Shown here: one piece after another, positions 17,340 to 25,558 of the stretch
Numbering within the stretch: the first letter of the stretch is position 1
Layout of the letters: each line of letters starts with the position of its first letter
NCBI RefSeq assembly: GCF_014648195.1
Contig: NZ_BMQQ01000018.1
Coordinates: 17,818 to 81,817, forward strand
Reading direction: 5' to 3'
Origin: Streptomyces purpureus
GTDB lineage: Bacteria; Actinomycetota; Actinomycetes; Streptomycetales; Streptomycetaceae
Length of the DNA: 64,000 nt
The notes under the pieces: generated by a model
Database searches by the model: none
What the model was told of the DNA's origin: nothing
The model's input: the letters and a program-made list of their open reading frames with translations, nothing else
Translations under genes and position numbers: made by a program

Positions 17340-19192
17340 TGAGCGAGAACGAGAGCGGGACCGCGACCTCGTCCGTCAACGGGGCGGAAATCGGCGGCAT
17401 CGGGGAGTGGATCGACCGGATCCGCGCCGCGGTGCGCACCGTCGCCGGGAAGGGCGTCACGGACGAGGTCACGGCCCTTTGGGACGAGTTCAGGGACAGC
17501 ACGGCCGTGCGGGTGACCGTCTACGGCCCCTACGACGCCGGCAAGACGAGCCTGGTCAAGCGCCTGCTGGTGGAGGACGGGACGGCCGTGCCGTCCTGGC
17601 TGACGATCGGTGCCCGCCCCGAGACCTTCGTCGTCGGCCGGGAGACCAGCGCCGGGATCGAGTACGCCGACACCCCGGGCATCTCCGCCGGCCACCCCGA
17701 GCACGCGGCCGCCGCCGACAACGCGCTCGGCGTCACCGACGCCCTGCTCGTCGTGCTCCCGCCCCAACTGGCCACCACCGGCGTGGACCACATCCGCGCC
17801 GTCGCCACCGGTGCCCTCTTCGGGCCGAAGGCGTCCCGGCTCTTCCCGGCGGGCGCACTGCTGCTGGCCGTGGGGCGGATGGACGAGGCGGGCATCGACC
17901 CGCAGGACAATCCGGACGCGTACCGGCGGCTCTGCGCCCGTAAGCGCGATGAACTGGCCCTGCTCCTGGCCCGCGGCGCGGACGACGGCCTGCCGCCGGA
18001 CCACGTGCCGGTCCACCTCGTCGCCGCCGACCCCTACGGTCTTGGCGTGTTCGACGGGCCGACCGGGGACTGGGACGGCATCGCCGGCCTCCGCGCGAAC
18101 CTGGCCGCCCTCGTCGACCGGCACCCGGAGCTGCGCGCCGCCGCCGAGGTGCGGCTCTGGAGCCGGGTCGCGACGCAGGCGCTGAACGAGGCCGAAAACG
18201 AGCGGACGCAGACCCGGCTCGCGGCCGACGAGGCACGCCGGGAACTGGCCCAGCTCGCCGCCGTCACCACGGAGCTGGACGGCGTCGTCGCCACCGCACG
18301 CGCGGAACTGCGGGCCTCCGTCAACGAATTGCTCAGCTCCGCGGTCGAGAACCTGCACGGGGCGGACGAAGCCGCGATCCGGGCCGAGGCGGAGGGCGGC
18401 CTCGGCAAGGTCCTGGCCGGGTGGTCCACCCGCTGGGGCGCGGAACTCGACCGCCTGGTGCGGCAGACGGACACCGAACTGGCCGCCCGGGCCCAGCGCG
18501 CCGCCGCGACGGCTTTCCAGCACTTCGTGGGCACGCTCACCGACCCACCGGTCCCGCACACACCGCAGGCCGTGGCGAAGACAGAGCGCAGCCTCGACCT
18601 CGTCCTGCAAGAGCTGCGCGGTCAGGTCCGCTGGGTGGTCCGCAGCCTCTACCAGAGCCACCTGGAGAAGAAACTGGGCATGTCACTCGACCAGGCCGTG
18701 GCGGAACTGGGACAGGTGGAGAGTCTCGCTGACCAGCGGCGCAAGCTCCGCTACTACTACCGCAGCGGCGTCGGGTTCGCCGACGCCAAGCACGTCGCGC
18801 AGGCGCGGGCCTCGCTCCAGCGAATGAAGATCTTGGACGCGGTGCTTCCGTCCGTGCTCGAACTCGGCACTCTCCTCTTCCGTGAGATCGAGGGCGCCCG
18901 CCTGGAGGCCCGGGAGGCGGAGCGGCGCAGCGAACTCCGCGGCAAGCTCGACAAAACAGCCGACACGGTCGTGGACCGCGTGCTCGGCGCCGGCGAGGAC
19001 CGCCCGGACTTCGGCTGGAGCACCGCGATCGCGGACGTCCGGACCGGTCTCGAAGAACTGGCCCGGCCGCTGCGGACGATGACGGACGTCCTTGACGCGC
19101 GCGGAAAGGAACTGGAGGCCGGCGCAGCCGATCTGACCACCCTGCTGGAACGGGCCCCGGCACGCGCGCACACGGCTGGGACGGGCGGGTAG
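17339..19192 (+). CDS. Dynamin-like GTPase, partner of the upstream protein
   Basis: 617 residues from ATG 17339, TGATG-overlapping the upstream stop. P-loop GPYDAGKTS at 63-71, DTPG at 111-114, and VGRMDE in place of NKxD, so guanine recognition may be altered. The rest is helical, with Glu/Arg-rich segments at about 280-330 and 440-590, resembling dynamin stalk or effector helices. Its G domain resembles GTPase 2 of the upstream protein more than GTPase 1. No transmembrane helix seen. Tight coupling implies a complex, as in paired bacterial dynamins such as LeoBC (Eleos) or DynAB. Confidence 0.8.
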   Translation: MSENESGTATSSVNGAEIGGIGEWIDRIRAAVRTVAGKGVTDEVTALWDEFRDSTAVRVTVYGPYDAGKTSLVKRLLVEDGTAVPSWLTIGARPETFVVGRETSAGIEYADTPGISAGHPEHAAAADNALGVTDALLVVLPPQLATTGVDHIRAVATGALFGPKASRLFPAGALLLAVGRMDEAGIDPQDNPDAYRRLCARKRDELALLLARGADDGLPPDHVPVHLVAADPYGLGVFDGPTGDWDGIAGLRANLAALVDRHPELRAAAEVRLWSRVATQALNEAENERTQTRLAADEARRELAQLAAVTTELDGVVATARAELRASVNELLSSAVENLHGADEAAIRAEAEGGLGKVLAGWSTRWGAELDRLVRQTDTELAARAQRAAATAFQHFVGTLTDPPVPHTPQAVAKTERSLDLVLQELRGQVRWVVRSLYQSHLEKKLGMSLDQAVAELGQVESLADQRRKLRYYYRSGVGFADAKHVAQARASLQRMKILDAVLPSVLELGTLLFREIEGARLEAREAERRSELRGKLDKTADTVVDRVLGAGEDRPDFGWSTAIADVRTGLEELARPLRTMTDVLDARGKELEAGAADLTTLLERAPARAHTAGTGG

Positions 19193-19194
19193 GA

Positions 19195-19227
19195 CCGGAG
19201 GAGGAGGGAGGAGGAGGGGGGAGGCCC
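19195..19227 (+). other. Polypurine GGA-rich tract after the GTPase operon
   Basis: A run of G/A only, with GGAGGAGGAGGGAGGAGGAG and a GGGGGG stretch, starts just after the GTPase stop. Such G tracts can form G-quadruplexes in DNA or RNA, or mark slippage. No terminator hairpin is obvious there. Confidence 0.5.
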
Positions 19228-19285
19228 CGATGGCACTGGGGGAAGCGGGAGGGGACGGCCTCGGGGATGCGAGGCCGCCTGGCGC

Positions 19286-20118
19286 GTGGTGCGCTCGCTG
19301 CGCCTGGTCGTCCAGTCCTCCCTCAGCTACCAAATCGCTCGCCTGGAAAAGGAACTGGACGCCAGACTCTTCGAGCGCACCAGCCTCCGGGCGCGCCTGA
19401 CCCCGGCCGGTACGGCATCCCTCCCCGCCGCATGTCAGTGCCTGGACGCCGCCGAGCGCGCGGCCGCGGAGGTCGCCACCGCCGTAGGAGAGGTACGCGG
19501 ACGGCTCGCCGTAGGCCTGATCCCCACGGTCGCCGCGGTCGACATTCCGGGCGCGCTACGGGACTTCGGGCAGCGGTACCCGTAGGTGGGGGTCAGTCTG
19601 CGCGTGGGCGCGAGCGAGGGGCTTGCCGAGCAGGTCGGACAAGGAGCCGTCGATGTGGCCTTCCGCGGCCTGCCGGCCACGGCACGGCCGCACGGCGTCG
19701 CCGCCCACGAACTCGCCCGCGACAGGCTGGTGGCCGTGGTCGCACCGGACCACCCACTCGCCGGCGAGCCGGCGGTCGACCTGCGCAGGGTGTCCTCCGA
19801 GGTCTTCGTCGACCTCTCAGCCGGAACGGCGGCCGCGCCCAGTCCGACCAGGCCTTCTCCGCCGCCGGCCTCAGCCGCGACGTCGCCTTCGAAGTGACTA
19901 CCGTCGACTTCGTCATGGCTCGCCTGGTCGGCCAGGGCCTCGGCATCGCCATGCTCCCCGCCGCCTACGTCCCGCAGCTCACCGGCGTCACCACCATCGA
20001 GGTCACCGACGCGCCGACCCGCGTCGAGTACGCCATCTGGAGCCGCACGAGCCCTACGCCCGCGGCGACGGCCTTCCTCGCGACGCTCGGCATCCCGGCC
20101 GCACCGGGCTCGGAGTGA
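19286..20118 (+). pseudogene. LysR-family regulator, decayed
   Basis: The helix-turn-helix remains as VVQSSLSYQIARLEKELDARLFERTS, but the first ~25 residues are unrecognisable. An in-frame TAG at 19583-19585 interrupts YP/VGVSLRV (GAG to TAG by one substitution). Near 19823 one G is missing (GG for GGG), after which AQSDQAFSAAGLSRDVAFEV continues in another frame to the stop at 20118. The effector domain is otherwise recognisable. Three independent lesions make this a true pseudogene. Confidence 0.88.
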
Positions 20119-20232
20119 CAGCGGAAGGATTCGCCACTCGGCCTGGGGACGTCATCCGACGGAGTCGCCACGAGGGACATCGAGGATGATGTCGGCGGCG
20201 CGGGCGATGACCGGGGTGCGGGAGCGGCCGGG

Positions 20233-20508
20233 GTGGTCGGCGGCGAGGAAGTGGCTGCCGATGGCCGTGCAGAGTTCGTCCGGGAGTGCCACCGGGTCAC
20301 CGATGCGGCGCGGCGCCGGCCCGGCTTCCAGTCCGTCGGGGTCTGGGTCACCCCCGCCGGCGACGCCGTCGTCACCACCGGCGCGTTCGAGTCGGAAGAG
20401 GCCTTCCTGGCGGCGGCCGAAGTGGGCCGCAAGATGGACGCGACACCCGACGGCCTGAGCGACCTGGAGGTCAAGCCCCGCGAGGTCCACTTCCTCGTGT
20501 CGCGCTAG
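20233..20508 (+). CDS. Possible small ABM/NIPSNAP-like fragment
   Basis: The frame ends GFQSVGVWVTPAGDAVVTTG AFESEEAFLAAAE and then KPREVHFLVSR, and has the look of a dimeric alpha-beta barrel of the antibiotic-biosynthesis-monooxygenase type. The start is unclear: GTG 20233 is the first in-frame start and its leader does not look conserved, so the N-terminus may have been lost. It lies between a LysR pseudogene and the HelR promoter. Tentative. Confidence 0.35.
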   Translation: MVGGEEVAADGRAEFVRECHRVTDAARRRPGFQSVGVWVTPAGDAVVTTGAFESEEAFLAAAEVGRKMDATPDGLSDLEVKPREVHFLVSR

Positions 20509-20790
20509 GAAGGCCGACCGGAAATCAGCGGGGTGATGCGGGGCGCGCTCCATCACGTCCTTGAGCGTGACGAGGCCGGCGAGTACGGCGTCCGCGTCGC
20601 GCCGGAACCCCGCGTCGCTCATTCCCGCCCGGCGGCGAAGAGCGAACACCGCCTCGCCGCCGGTGCCGTCGGCGAGGACACTTGTGGAGGGAGGCCGAGG
20701 CGTAGGTCTTCGTGCCCGCTACGGTACGAAGCCGCTGCCGGCGGGGTCTTGAGCGAACCGGCCACGCCCACATCGCCCGTGAACGACAAA
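20509..20790. other. 280 bp without a clear gene
   Basis: Open frames on both strands here lack recognisable family features. On the minus strand a short run (MSDAGFRRDADAVLAGLVTL) looks faintly coding but ends after about 35 residues. Probably remnant sequence before the HelR promoter region. Confidence 0.4.
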
Positions 20791-20817
20791 GGCAAGGAGG
20801 TGAAACCACTCCTTGCC
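20791..20817. terminator. Hairpin upstream of the HelR promoter
   Basis: GGCAAGGAG (20791-20799) and CTCCTTGCC (20809-20817) form a perfect 9-bp stem with a 9-base loop. There is no T-run. Its place just before the RAE promoter suggests it could insulate that promoter from upstream transcription. Confidence 0.45.
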
Positions 20818-20827
20818 ACTCTCAACT

Positions 20828-20876
20828 TATAGCGCACAGGGGGGCTTGCGGCAAGGCCCCGGTCGTACCGCACAAT
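20828..20876 (+). promoter_or_regulatory. RAE-containing promoter of the HelR-like gene
   Basis: GGGGCTTGCGGCAAGGCCC at 20841-20859 matches all 19 bases of the rifamycin-associated element as I recall it. TTGCGG (20846-20851) and CACAAT (20871-20876) are 19 bases apart, the same spacing as before the glycosyltransferase. TATAGC lies 13 bases before the element in both copies. The start codon is 98 bases past the -10 region, leaving a fairly long leader. Confidence 0.88.
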
Positions 20877-20974
20877 CGCTCACCTAAGGCCAGGACCTGC
20901 GGAAACGTTCCACGAGGCGCAGCAGTGCGCTCCGTCGGACTTCGCGGGCGTGGCCTTGGATCGGAGCTGTTGAC

Positions 20975-23176
20975 ATGTACCACCTGACTGCGAGGACTGC
21001 CCTGACCACCAGCGCGTTCAACCTTCCCGACCACCTTTCCCCCAAGGCCGACCCGGCCCTGATCGCCGGAGACGAGCAGCACTTCGCGGCCATCGCGGAG
21101 AGCCTGGAGCAGGCGATCGCTGAACTCTCCGACCGTCTCGACGCCCTTCGCAAGGCGCCCGGCGGCATCGGCCGCGAGGCGATGGAGCGGGACGCGGAGA
21201 TCCACCGGCTCTCCGGCCGTCTGCGTAGCCTGCGCCGCTTCGGCCTGGACCTGTGCCTCGGACACGTCGTCGGCGCGGACGACTTCGAGCCCGTGTACAT
21301 CGGGCGACTCGGTCTGACCGACAGCACCGGACGTCGGCTGCTGCTCGACTGGCGCTCTCCCGCGGCCGAGCCGTTCTTCGCGGCGACGCACGCCAACCCG
21401 ATGGGCCTGGCCAGCCGCCGCCGCTACCGCTGGACCCGTGGCCGGATCAGCGACTACTGGGACGAGGTCTTCACCGCGGAAGGGCTTGAGGGGCACGCCG
21501 CGCTCGACGACCAGTCCGCCTTCATCGCGAGCCTGGGCGGCAACCGGTCCAGCCGGATGCGGGACGTTCTCGCCACCATCCAGGCCGACCAGGACGCCAT
21601 CATCCGGGCGGAATCCCGCGGTGCGCTCGTCGTCGACGGCGGGCCGGGCACGGGCAAGACCGTCGTCGCCCTGCACCGCACCGCCCACCTCCTCTACTCC
21701 GACCCCCGTCTCGGTCACCGTCGGGGCGGCGTCCTGTTCGTCGGTCCGCACCGGCCCTACCTGGCGTACGTGGAAGACGTCCTGCCGAGCCTCGGCGAGG
21801 AGGGCGTCCAGACCTGCACGCTGCGGGACCTCGTCGACGAAGGTGCCACGGCGGCGGTCGAGACCGACCCGGAGGTGGCCCGCCTCAAGTCGTCTGCGGA
21901 GATGGTGAAGACGGTCGAGATGGCCGTCAGGTTCTACGAGGAGCCGCCCGTCAAGGGGATGACGGTCACGACCGACTGGGCCGACCTCTGGCTGAGCGCC
22001 GACGACTGGGCCGAGGCGTTCGAGGCGCCGGGGCCTGGGACGCCGCACAACGAAGCGCGCGAGCAGATCTGGGAGGAGCTGGTCACGATCCTGATGGACA
22101 AGTTCGACGGCGACGTCCCGCCCGAGCAGTTCCGCAAGTCGCTCATGCAGGACAGGGAGCTGGTCAGCACCCTCAACGGCGCGTGGCCGCTGCTCGAAGC
22201 GGCCGACATCGTCGGCGACCTGTGGTCGGTCCCCGCCTACCTGCGGATGTGCGCGCCCTGGCTCGACCGCGAGGAGGTGCGCACGCTCCAGCGGAAGGAG
22301 GCCCCGCAGGCCTGGACGGTCTCCGACCTGCCGCTGCTGGACGCGGCACGTCAGCGGCTCGGCGACCCGGAGGCGTCCCGGCGCAGGCAACGGCACGCGG
22401 CCGCCCTCGCCGCCCAGCGCGAGCGCATGACGCAGGTCGTCGACAACCTGATCGCCGCCGCGGCCGATTCCGGCGCCGACGGTGACGACGGCGTAGGCCT
22501 GGTGACCATGTTGCGTGGCCAGGACGCCAAGGTCAGCCTGGTCGACGACTCCGAACTGCCCACCACCGACCGGGACCTGCTCGCCGGCCCGTTCGCGCAC
22601 ATCGTCGTGGACGAGGCCCAGGAACTGACCGACGCGGAATGGCAGATGCTGCTGCTGCGCTGCCCGTCCCGGAGCTTCACCATCGTCGGGGACCGCGCCC
22701 AGGCCAGGCACGGGTTCACGGAGTCGTGGGAGGAACGGCTCGAACGAGTCGGACTGAACCGGATCACCATGGCCTCCCTGAGCGTCAACTACCGCACCCC
22801 GGAAGAGGTCATGACGGAAGCCGAGCCGGTCATCCGGGCCGCGCTCCCGGACGCCAACGTGCCGACCTCCATCCGCAGCAACGGCCTCCCCGTCGTCCAC
22901 GGCTGCGTCGCGGATCTGGACACGGTCCTCGACACCTGGCTCGCCGCGAACGCCGACGGGATCGCCTGTGTCATCGGGGCCCAGGGGGTTGACCCCGCCT
23001 TCCGGGAGACGCCGCGCGTCCGGTCGCTGACCCCGGAGCTGTCGAAGGGGCTCGAGTTCGACCTGGTCGTCCTCATCGACCCGGAGACGTTCGGCGTGGG
23101 CATCGAGGGAGCGGTCGACCGCTACGTCGCGATGACCAGGGCGACCCAGCAACTCGTCATCCTGACGAGCTCCTGA
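20975..23176 (+). CDS. helR: HelR: HelD-type helicase protecting RNA polymerase from rifamycins
   Basis: 733 residues from ATG 20975. An N-terminal coiled coil (AIAESLEQAIAELSDRLDAL) matches the HelD arm that enters the RNA polymerase secondary channel. Superfamily 1 helicase motifs follow: Walker A GGPGTGKT (222-229), DEAQ (546-549), SVNYRTPEEV, and a C-terminal VDRYVAMTRATQQLVILTS. HelD proteins use ATP to free stalled polymerase. HelR proteins are the RAE-controlled subgroup that displaces rifamycin from RNA polymerase. The perfect RAE upstream supports HelR rather than housekeeping HelD. No accessory domain or frameshift seen. Confidence 0.9.
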   Translation: MYHLTARTALTTSAFNLPDHLSPKADPALIAGDEQHFAAIAESLEQAIAELSDRLDALRKAPGGIGREAMERDAEIHRLSGRLRSLRRFGLDLCLGHVVGADDFEPVYIGRLGLTDSTGRRLLLDWRSPAAEPFFAATHANPMGLASRRRYRWTRGRISDYWDEVFTAEGLEGHAALDDQSAFIASLGGNRSSRMRDVLATIQADQDAIIRAESRGALVVDGGPGTGKTVVALHRTAHLLYSDPRLGHRRGGVLFVGPHRPYLAYVEDVLPSLGEEGVQTCTLRDLVDEGATAAVETDPEVARLKSSAEMVKTVEMAVRFYEEPPVKGMTVTTDWADLWLSADDWAEAFEAPGPGTPHNEAREQIWEELVTILMDKFDGDVPPEQFRKSLMQDRELVSTLNGAWPLLEAADIVGDLWSVPAYLRMCAPWLDREEVRTLQRKEAPQAWTVSDLPLLDAARQRLGDPEASRRRQRHAAALAAQRERMTQVVDNLIAAAADSGADGDDGVGLVTMLRGQDAKVSLVDDSELPTTDRDLLAGPFAHIVVDEAQELTDAEWQMLLLRCPSRSFTIVGDRAQARHGFTESWEERLERVGLNRITMASLSVNYRTPEEVMTEAEPVIRAALPDANVPTSIRSNGLPVVHGCVADLDTVLDTWLAANADGIACVIGAQGVDPAFRETPRVRSLTPELSKGLEFDLVVLIDPETFGVGIEGAVDRYVAMTRATQQLVILTSS

Positions 23177-23242
23177 CCTCGGCCGGCCCACCGGCACGCC
23201 AAGCTCCATCAGGCCGCCGTGAGCTGAATCACGACGGTGGAC

Positions 23243-23267
23243 TGTCACGCTTCTCCGACGCCGCGTG
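23243..23267 (+). promoter_or_regulatory. Candidate ECF41-type autoregulated promoter
   Basis: TGTCACG (23243-23249) and CGTG (23264-23267) lie 14 bases apart, close to the TGTCACA / CGTC pattern known for ECF41 promoters. It is about 90 bases upstream of the ECF41 gene. The -10 match is imperfect. Confidence 0.45.
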
Positions 23268-23354
23268 TCTCGATGGGCGTGCGAAGAGAGGAGCCGGGTG
23301 TGATGTCGGGAGTTCACCGCACGCTCATGGCGGAGGCGGCGGAGGCGGCGGCGT

Positions 23355-24254
23355 ATGGCTGAGGACGCGTTCACCGAGCAGCGTCCGCTGCTGTTCACCA
23401 TCGCCTACGAGATGCTGGGCAGCGCCGCCGACGCCGAGGACGTACTGCAGGAGAGCTACCTTCGCTGGAGCGCGGTCGATCCGGCCACGGTCGGGCATCC
23501 GCGTGCCTATCTGGTGCGTGTGGTGACCCGGCAGGCCCTCAACCACCTGCGGGCCGTGAAGGCGCGGCGCGAGGAGTACGTCGGTGCGTGGCTGCCGGAG
23601 CCGATCCGTACCGCGCCCGACGTGGGCGAGGACGTGGTCCTGGCCGAGTCGGTGTCGATGGCCATGATGCTCGTCCTGGAGACGCTGAACCCGAACGAGC
23701 GTGCGGTGTTCGTGCTGCACGACGTGTTCGGCTACACCCACGGCGAGATCGCCGCCTCGATCGGCCGGACGGAGGTGGCCGTCCGGCAGATCGCCCATCG
23801 CGCGCGCCAGCATGTGCATGCCCGGCGTCGCCGCTTCGAGCCGGACTCCGACGCCGCGCGGGAGGTCGTCCAGTCGTTCCTCCGCGCGGCGGCGAGCGGT
23901 GAGGTGCAGGCCCTGATGGACCTGTTGGCGCCCGACGTCGTACAGATCTCCGACGGCGGAGGAAAAGTGGTCGCCGCCCGCCGGCCGATCACCGGCCGCG
24001 CCGACGTCGCCCACTTCGTCCTCGGCGTCCTGCGCACCGCCACCACCGCGACGACCCGGGTCGAGCACACCGCGTACAACGGCATGCCCGCCGCCCGGTT
24101 CGTCAACGACGGCGTACTCGACTGGCTGGTCGCGTTCGAGATCGACGGCGGGCGGATCACCGGCCTCTACGGCATCCGCAACCCGGACAAGCTGCACAGC
24201 GCCGATGCCGTGCGGCCACTCGACAGAGGAGGACGACAGACATGGAAACCATGA
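23355..24254 (+). CDS. ECF41-family RNA polymerase sigma factor with C-terminal SnoaL-like domain
   Basis: 299 residues from ATG 23355. Region 2 (LLFTIAYEMLGSAADAEDVL QESYLRW) and region 4 (ERAVFVLHDVFGYTHGEIAA) are joined by a linker with WLPEP. A C-terminal NTF2-like extension carries DGGGKV and ends near NPDKLH. WLPEP, DGGGK and NPDKL are the ECF41 signatures. In this group the extension itself controls activity, without a classical anti-sigma factor. The usual genomic partner is a carboxymuconolactone decarboxylase, oxidoreductase or epimerase gene; here an SRPBCC gene overlaps its 3' end by 13 bases. Confidence 0.92.
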   Translation: MAEDAFTEQRPLLFTIAYEMLGSAADAEDVLQESYLRWSAVDPATVGHPRAYLVRVVTRQALNHLRAVKARREEYVGAWLPEPIRTAPDVGEDVVLAESVSMAMMLVLETLNPNERAVFVLHDVFGYTHGEIAASIGRTEVAVRQIAHRARQHVHARRRRFEPDSDAAREVVQSFLRAAASGEVQALMDLLAPDVVQISDGGGKVVAARRPITGRADVAHFVLGVLRTATTATTRVEHTAYNGMPAARFVNDGVLDWLVAFEIDGGRITGLYGIRNPDKLHSADAVRPLDRGGRQTWKP

Positions 24255-24715
24255 CCGTCGAGCGTGTCGTCGACGCCCCGATCGACGAGGTGTTCGCCTG
24301 GCTCACCACCACCACCAACTACACCCGTTCACCCGTGGTGCTGCGCTGCCGCCTGACCCGGCGCGGTGAGGGCGCGCCCTACGGGGTCGGCGCGGTGCGC
24401 AGCCACCTCTGGCTGATCGGCTGGTTCCGGGAACGCATCACGACGTACGAGCCGCCGTACGCCACCGAGTACGTCGTCGAGCGCAGCCTGCCGCCGTCCA
24501 GGCACGAACTCGGCCGGATGACGTTCACCGAGGTCGACGGTGGTACGCACGTGTGCTGGACGACCCGGGCCGAGATCCCCGTTCCGCTGGTCGGCGCCCT
24601 CCTCACCCGCCATCTCGCGCGCCCGATCATCACCCGTACCTTCCGCAACATCCTCGATGCTGCGGACACCGCGCTGGCCCCGCGCGGTGGGCGCACCCGG
24701 TCGGGACGGGCATGA
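24242..24715 (+). CDS. SRPBCC (START-like) family protein
   Basis: 157 residues from ATG 24242, overlapping the sigma factor stop by 13 bases and so translationally coupled. METMTVERVVDAPIDEVFAWL is the usual SRPBCC first strand and helix, and WTTRAEIPVPLVGALLTRHL followed by FRNILDAADTAL is the C-terminal helix over the ligand cavity. The family binds hydrophobic ligands and includes polyketide cyclases. No catalytic residues can be assigned. It may be the ligand-side partner or main target of the ECF41 factor. Confidence 0.78.
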   Translation: METMTVERVVDAPIDEVFAWLTTTTNYTRSPVVLRCRLTRRGEGAPYGVGAVRSHLWLIGWFRERITTYEPPYATEYVVERSLPPSRHELGRMTFTEVDGGTHVCWTTRAEIPVPLVGALLTRHLARPIITRTFRNILDAADTALAPRGGRTRSGRA

Positions 24716-24733
24716 CGGCAGGCCGAGGGAGAG

Positions 24734-25393
24734 CTACGCTCGCGTGCCGGCGCGCAAGACGGCGAACAGTCCGCGGGCGCGGCCGCCGCCCGGTGTCTGC
24801 CACGAACCGGCGACCTGGCCGATCGTCCCCTGCGGAGCAAGGGGCGAGCCGTCCGGGGCGGGCTGCAGGACACGCTGCAGGCGGAGGATCGTGCCCTGCG
24901 GCGTGGTCAGTCCGGTGCCGTCTTCGTCGTCGGCGGTGGTGAAGTCCGTGGAGAGGGAGCCTTCGCCGGTGTACGAGGCGGTGACCTCCGGGTCGGGGCG
25001 GTCGCTGACGTTCTGGTCCTGGGCCTGCACGCGCCCGTCGATGAAGGCCACCAACTGGGCGACCGCCACGGGGTCGTGGCAGGCGTCGTAGGCCCAGCGC
25101 GGACCCAGCACGCCGTGCTCCATGGTGCCGACGAGGGCGTGCTCGGCACCGTCGAGCGGGGCACCGCGATAGGTGAGCGGCACCAGGTAGGCGACCGGGT
25201 GGGCGCCTGCGGCATCGGTGACCACCATGAACTCGATCCCGACCTCGCCCTCAGGGTCGTCCAGCCGGAAGCCGCCGGCCTTCGCCAACTCCGGTTCACC
25301 CGTGCCACCTTGGTACCACGGACGGGACGGCAGCCAGGACGTGAGCAGTTCGAGCTTGGTCGGCTTGAGCACGGTCTGGTGGATGACGGCCAT
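24734..25393 (-). CDS. Maltokinase N-terminal cap-like domain protein
   Basis: 219 residues from ATG 25393. MAVIHQTVLKPTKLELLTSW, followed by FRLDDPEGEVGIEFMVVTD, VAYLVPLTYRGAPLDGAEHA, GTMEHGVLGPRWAYDACHDP and VAFIDGRVQAQDQNVSD, matches the stand-alone proteins related to the maltokinase N-terminal cap domain. No kinase domain is attached, so it is probably not an enzyme of glycogen metabolism. Role unknown. Confidence 0.72.
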   Translation of the reverse strand: MAVIHQTVLKPTKLELLTSWLPSRPWYQGGTGEPELAKAGGFRLDDPEGEVGIEFMVVTDAAGAHPVAYLVPLTYRGAPLDGAEHALVGTMEHGVLGPRWAYDACHDPVAVAQLVAFIDGRVQAQDQNVSDRPDPEVTASYTGEGSLSTDFTTADDEDGTGLTTPQGTILRLQRVLQPAPDGSPLAPQGTIGQVAGSWQTPGGGRARGLFAVLRAGTRA

Positions 25394-25558
25394 GTGATGG
25401 TTCCCTTCCGTTGAGCCGGTGCGAACCCTCACACCCTCGCATCCGCGCGGCGCCGACGGAGAGGCTGTACAGCCGGCAAGATCCGTGAAGGGGGCGGGCG
25501 GCCGGACGATCAGGAATGGAGAAGCGTCCCTCACCCACCTGCAACTAACGTGACCTGC

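Noticed and set aside
20799..20832. Possible leader peptide VKPLLATLNL just before the HelR promoter
   Set aside because: It ends at the start of the RAE promoter block, upstream of the likely -10 region, so it would not be on the helR transcript. The Shine-Dalgarno spacing is also poor.
23325..23355. Short upstream ORF from ATG 23328 before the ECF41 start
   Set aside because: GCG/GAG repeats followed by a stop after 11 codons; most likely sequence bias, not a leader peptide.
20822..23401. Very long minus-strand open frame opposite the HelR-like gene (859 codons)
   Set aside because: It reads the antisense of a clear SF1 helicase. Composition is Arg/Gly/Val-rich without motifs, as expected from high-GC shadow frames.
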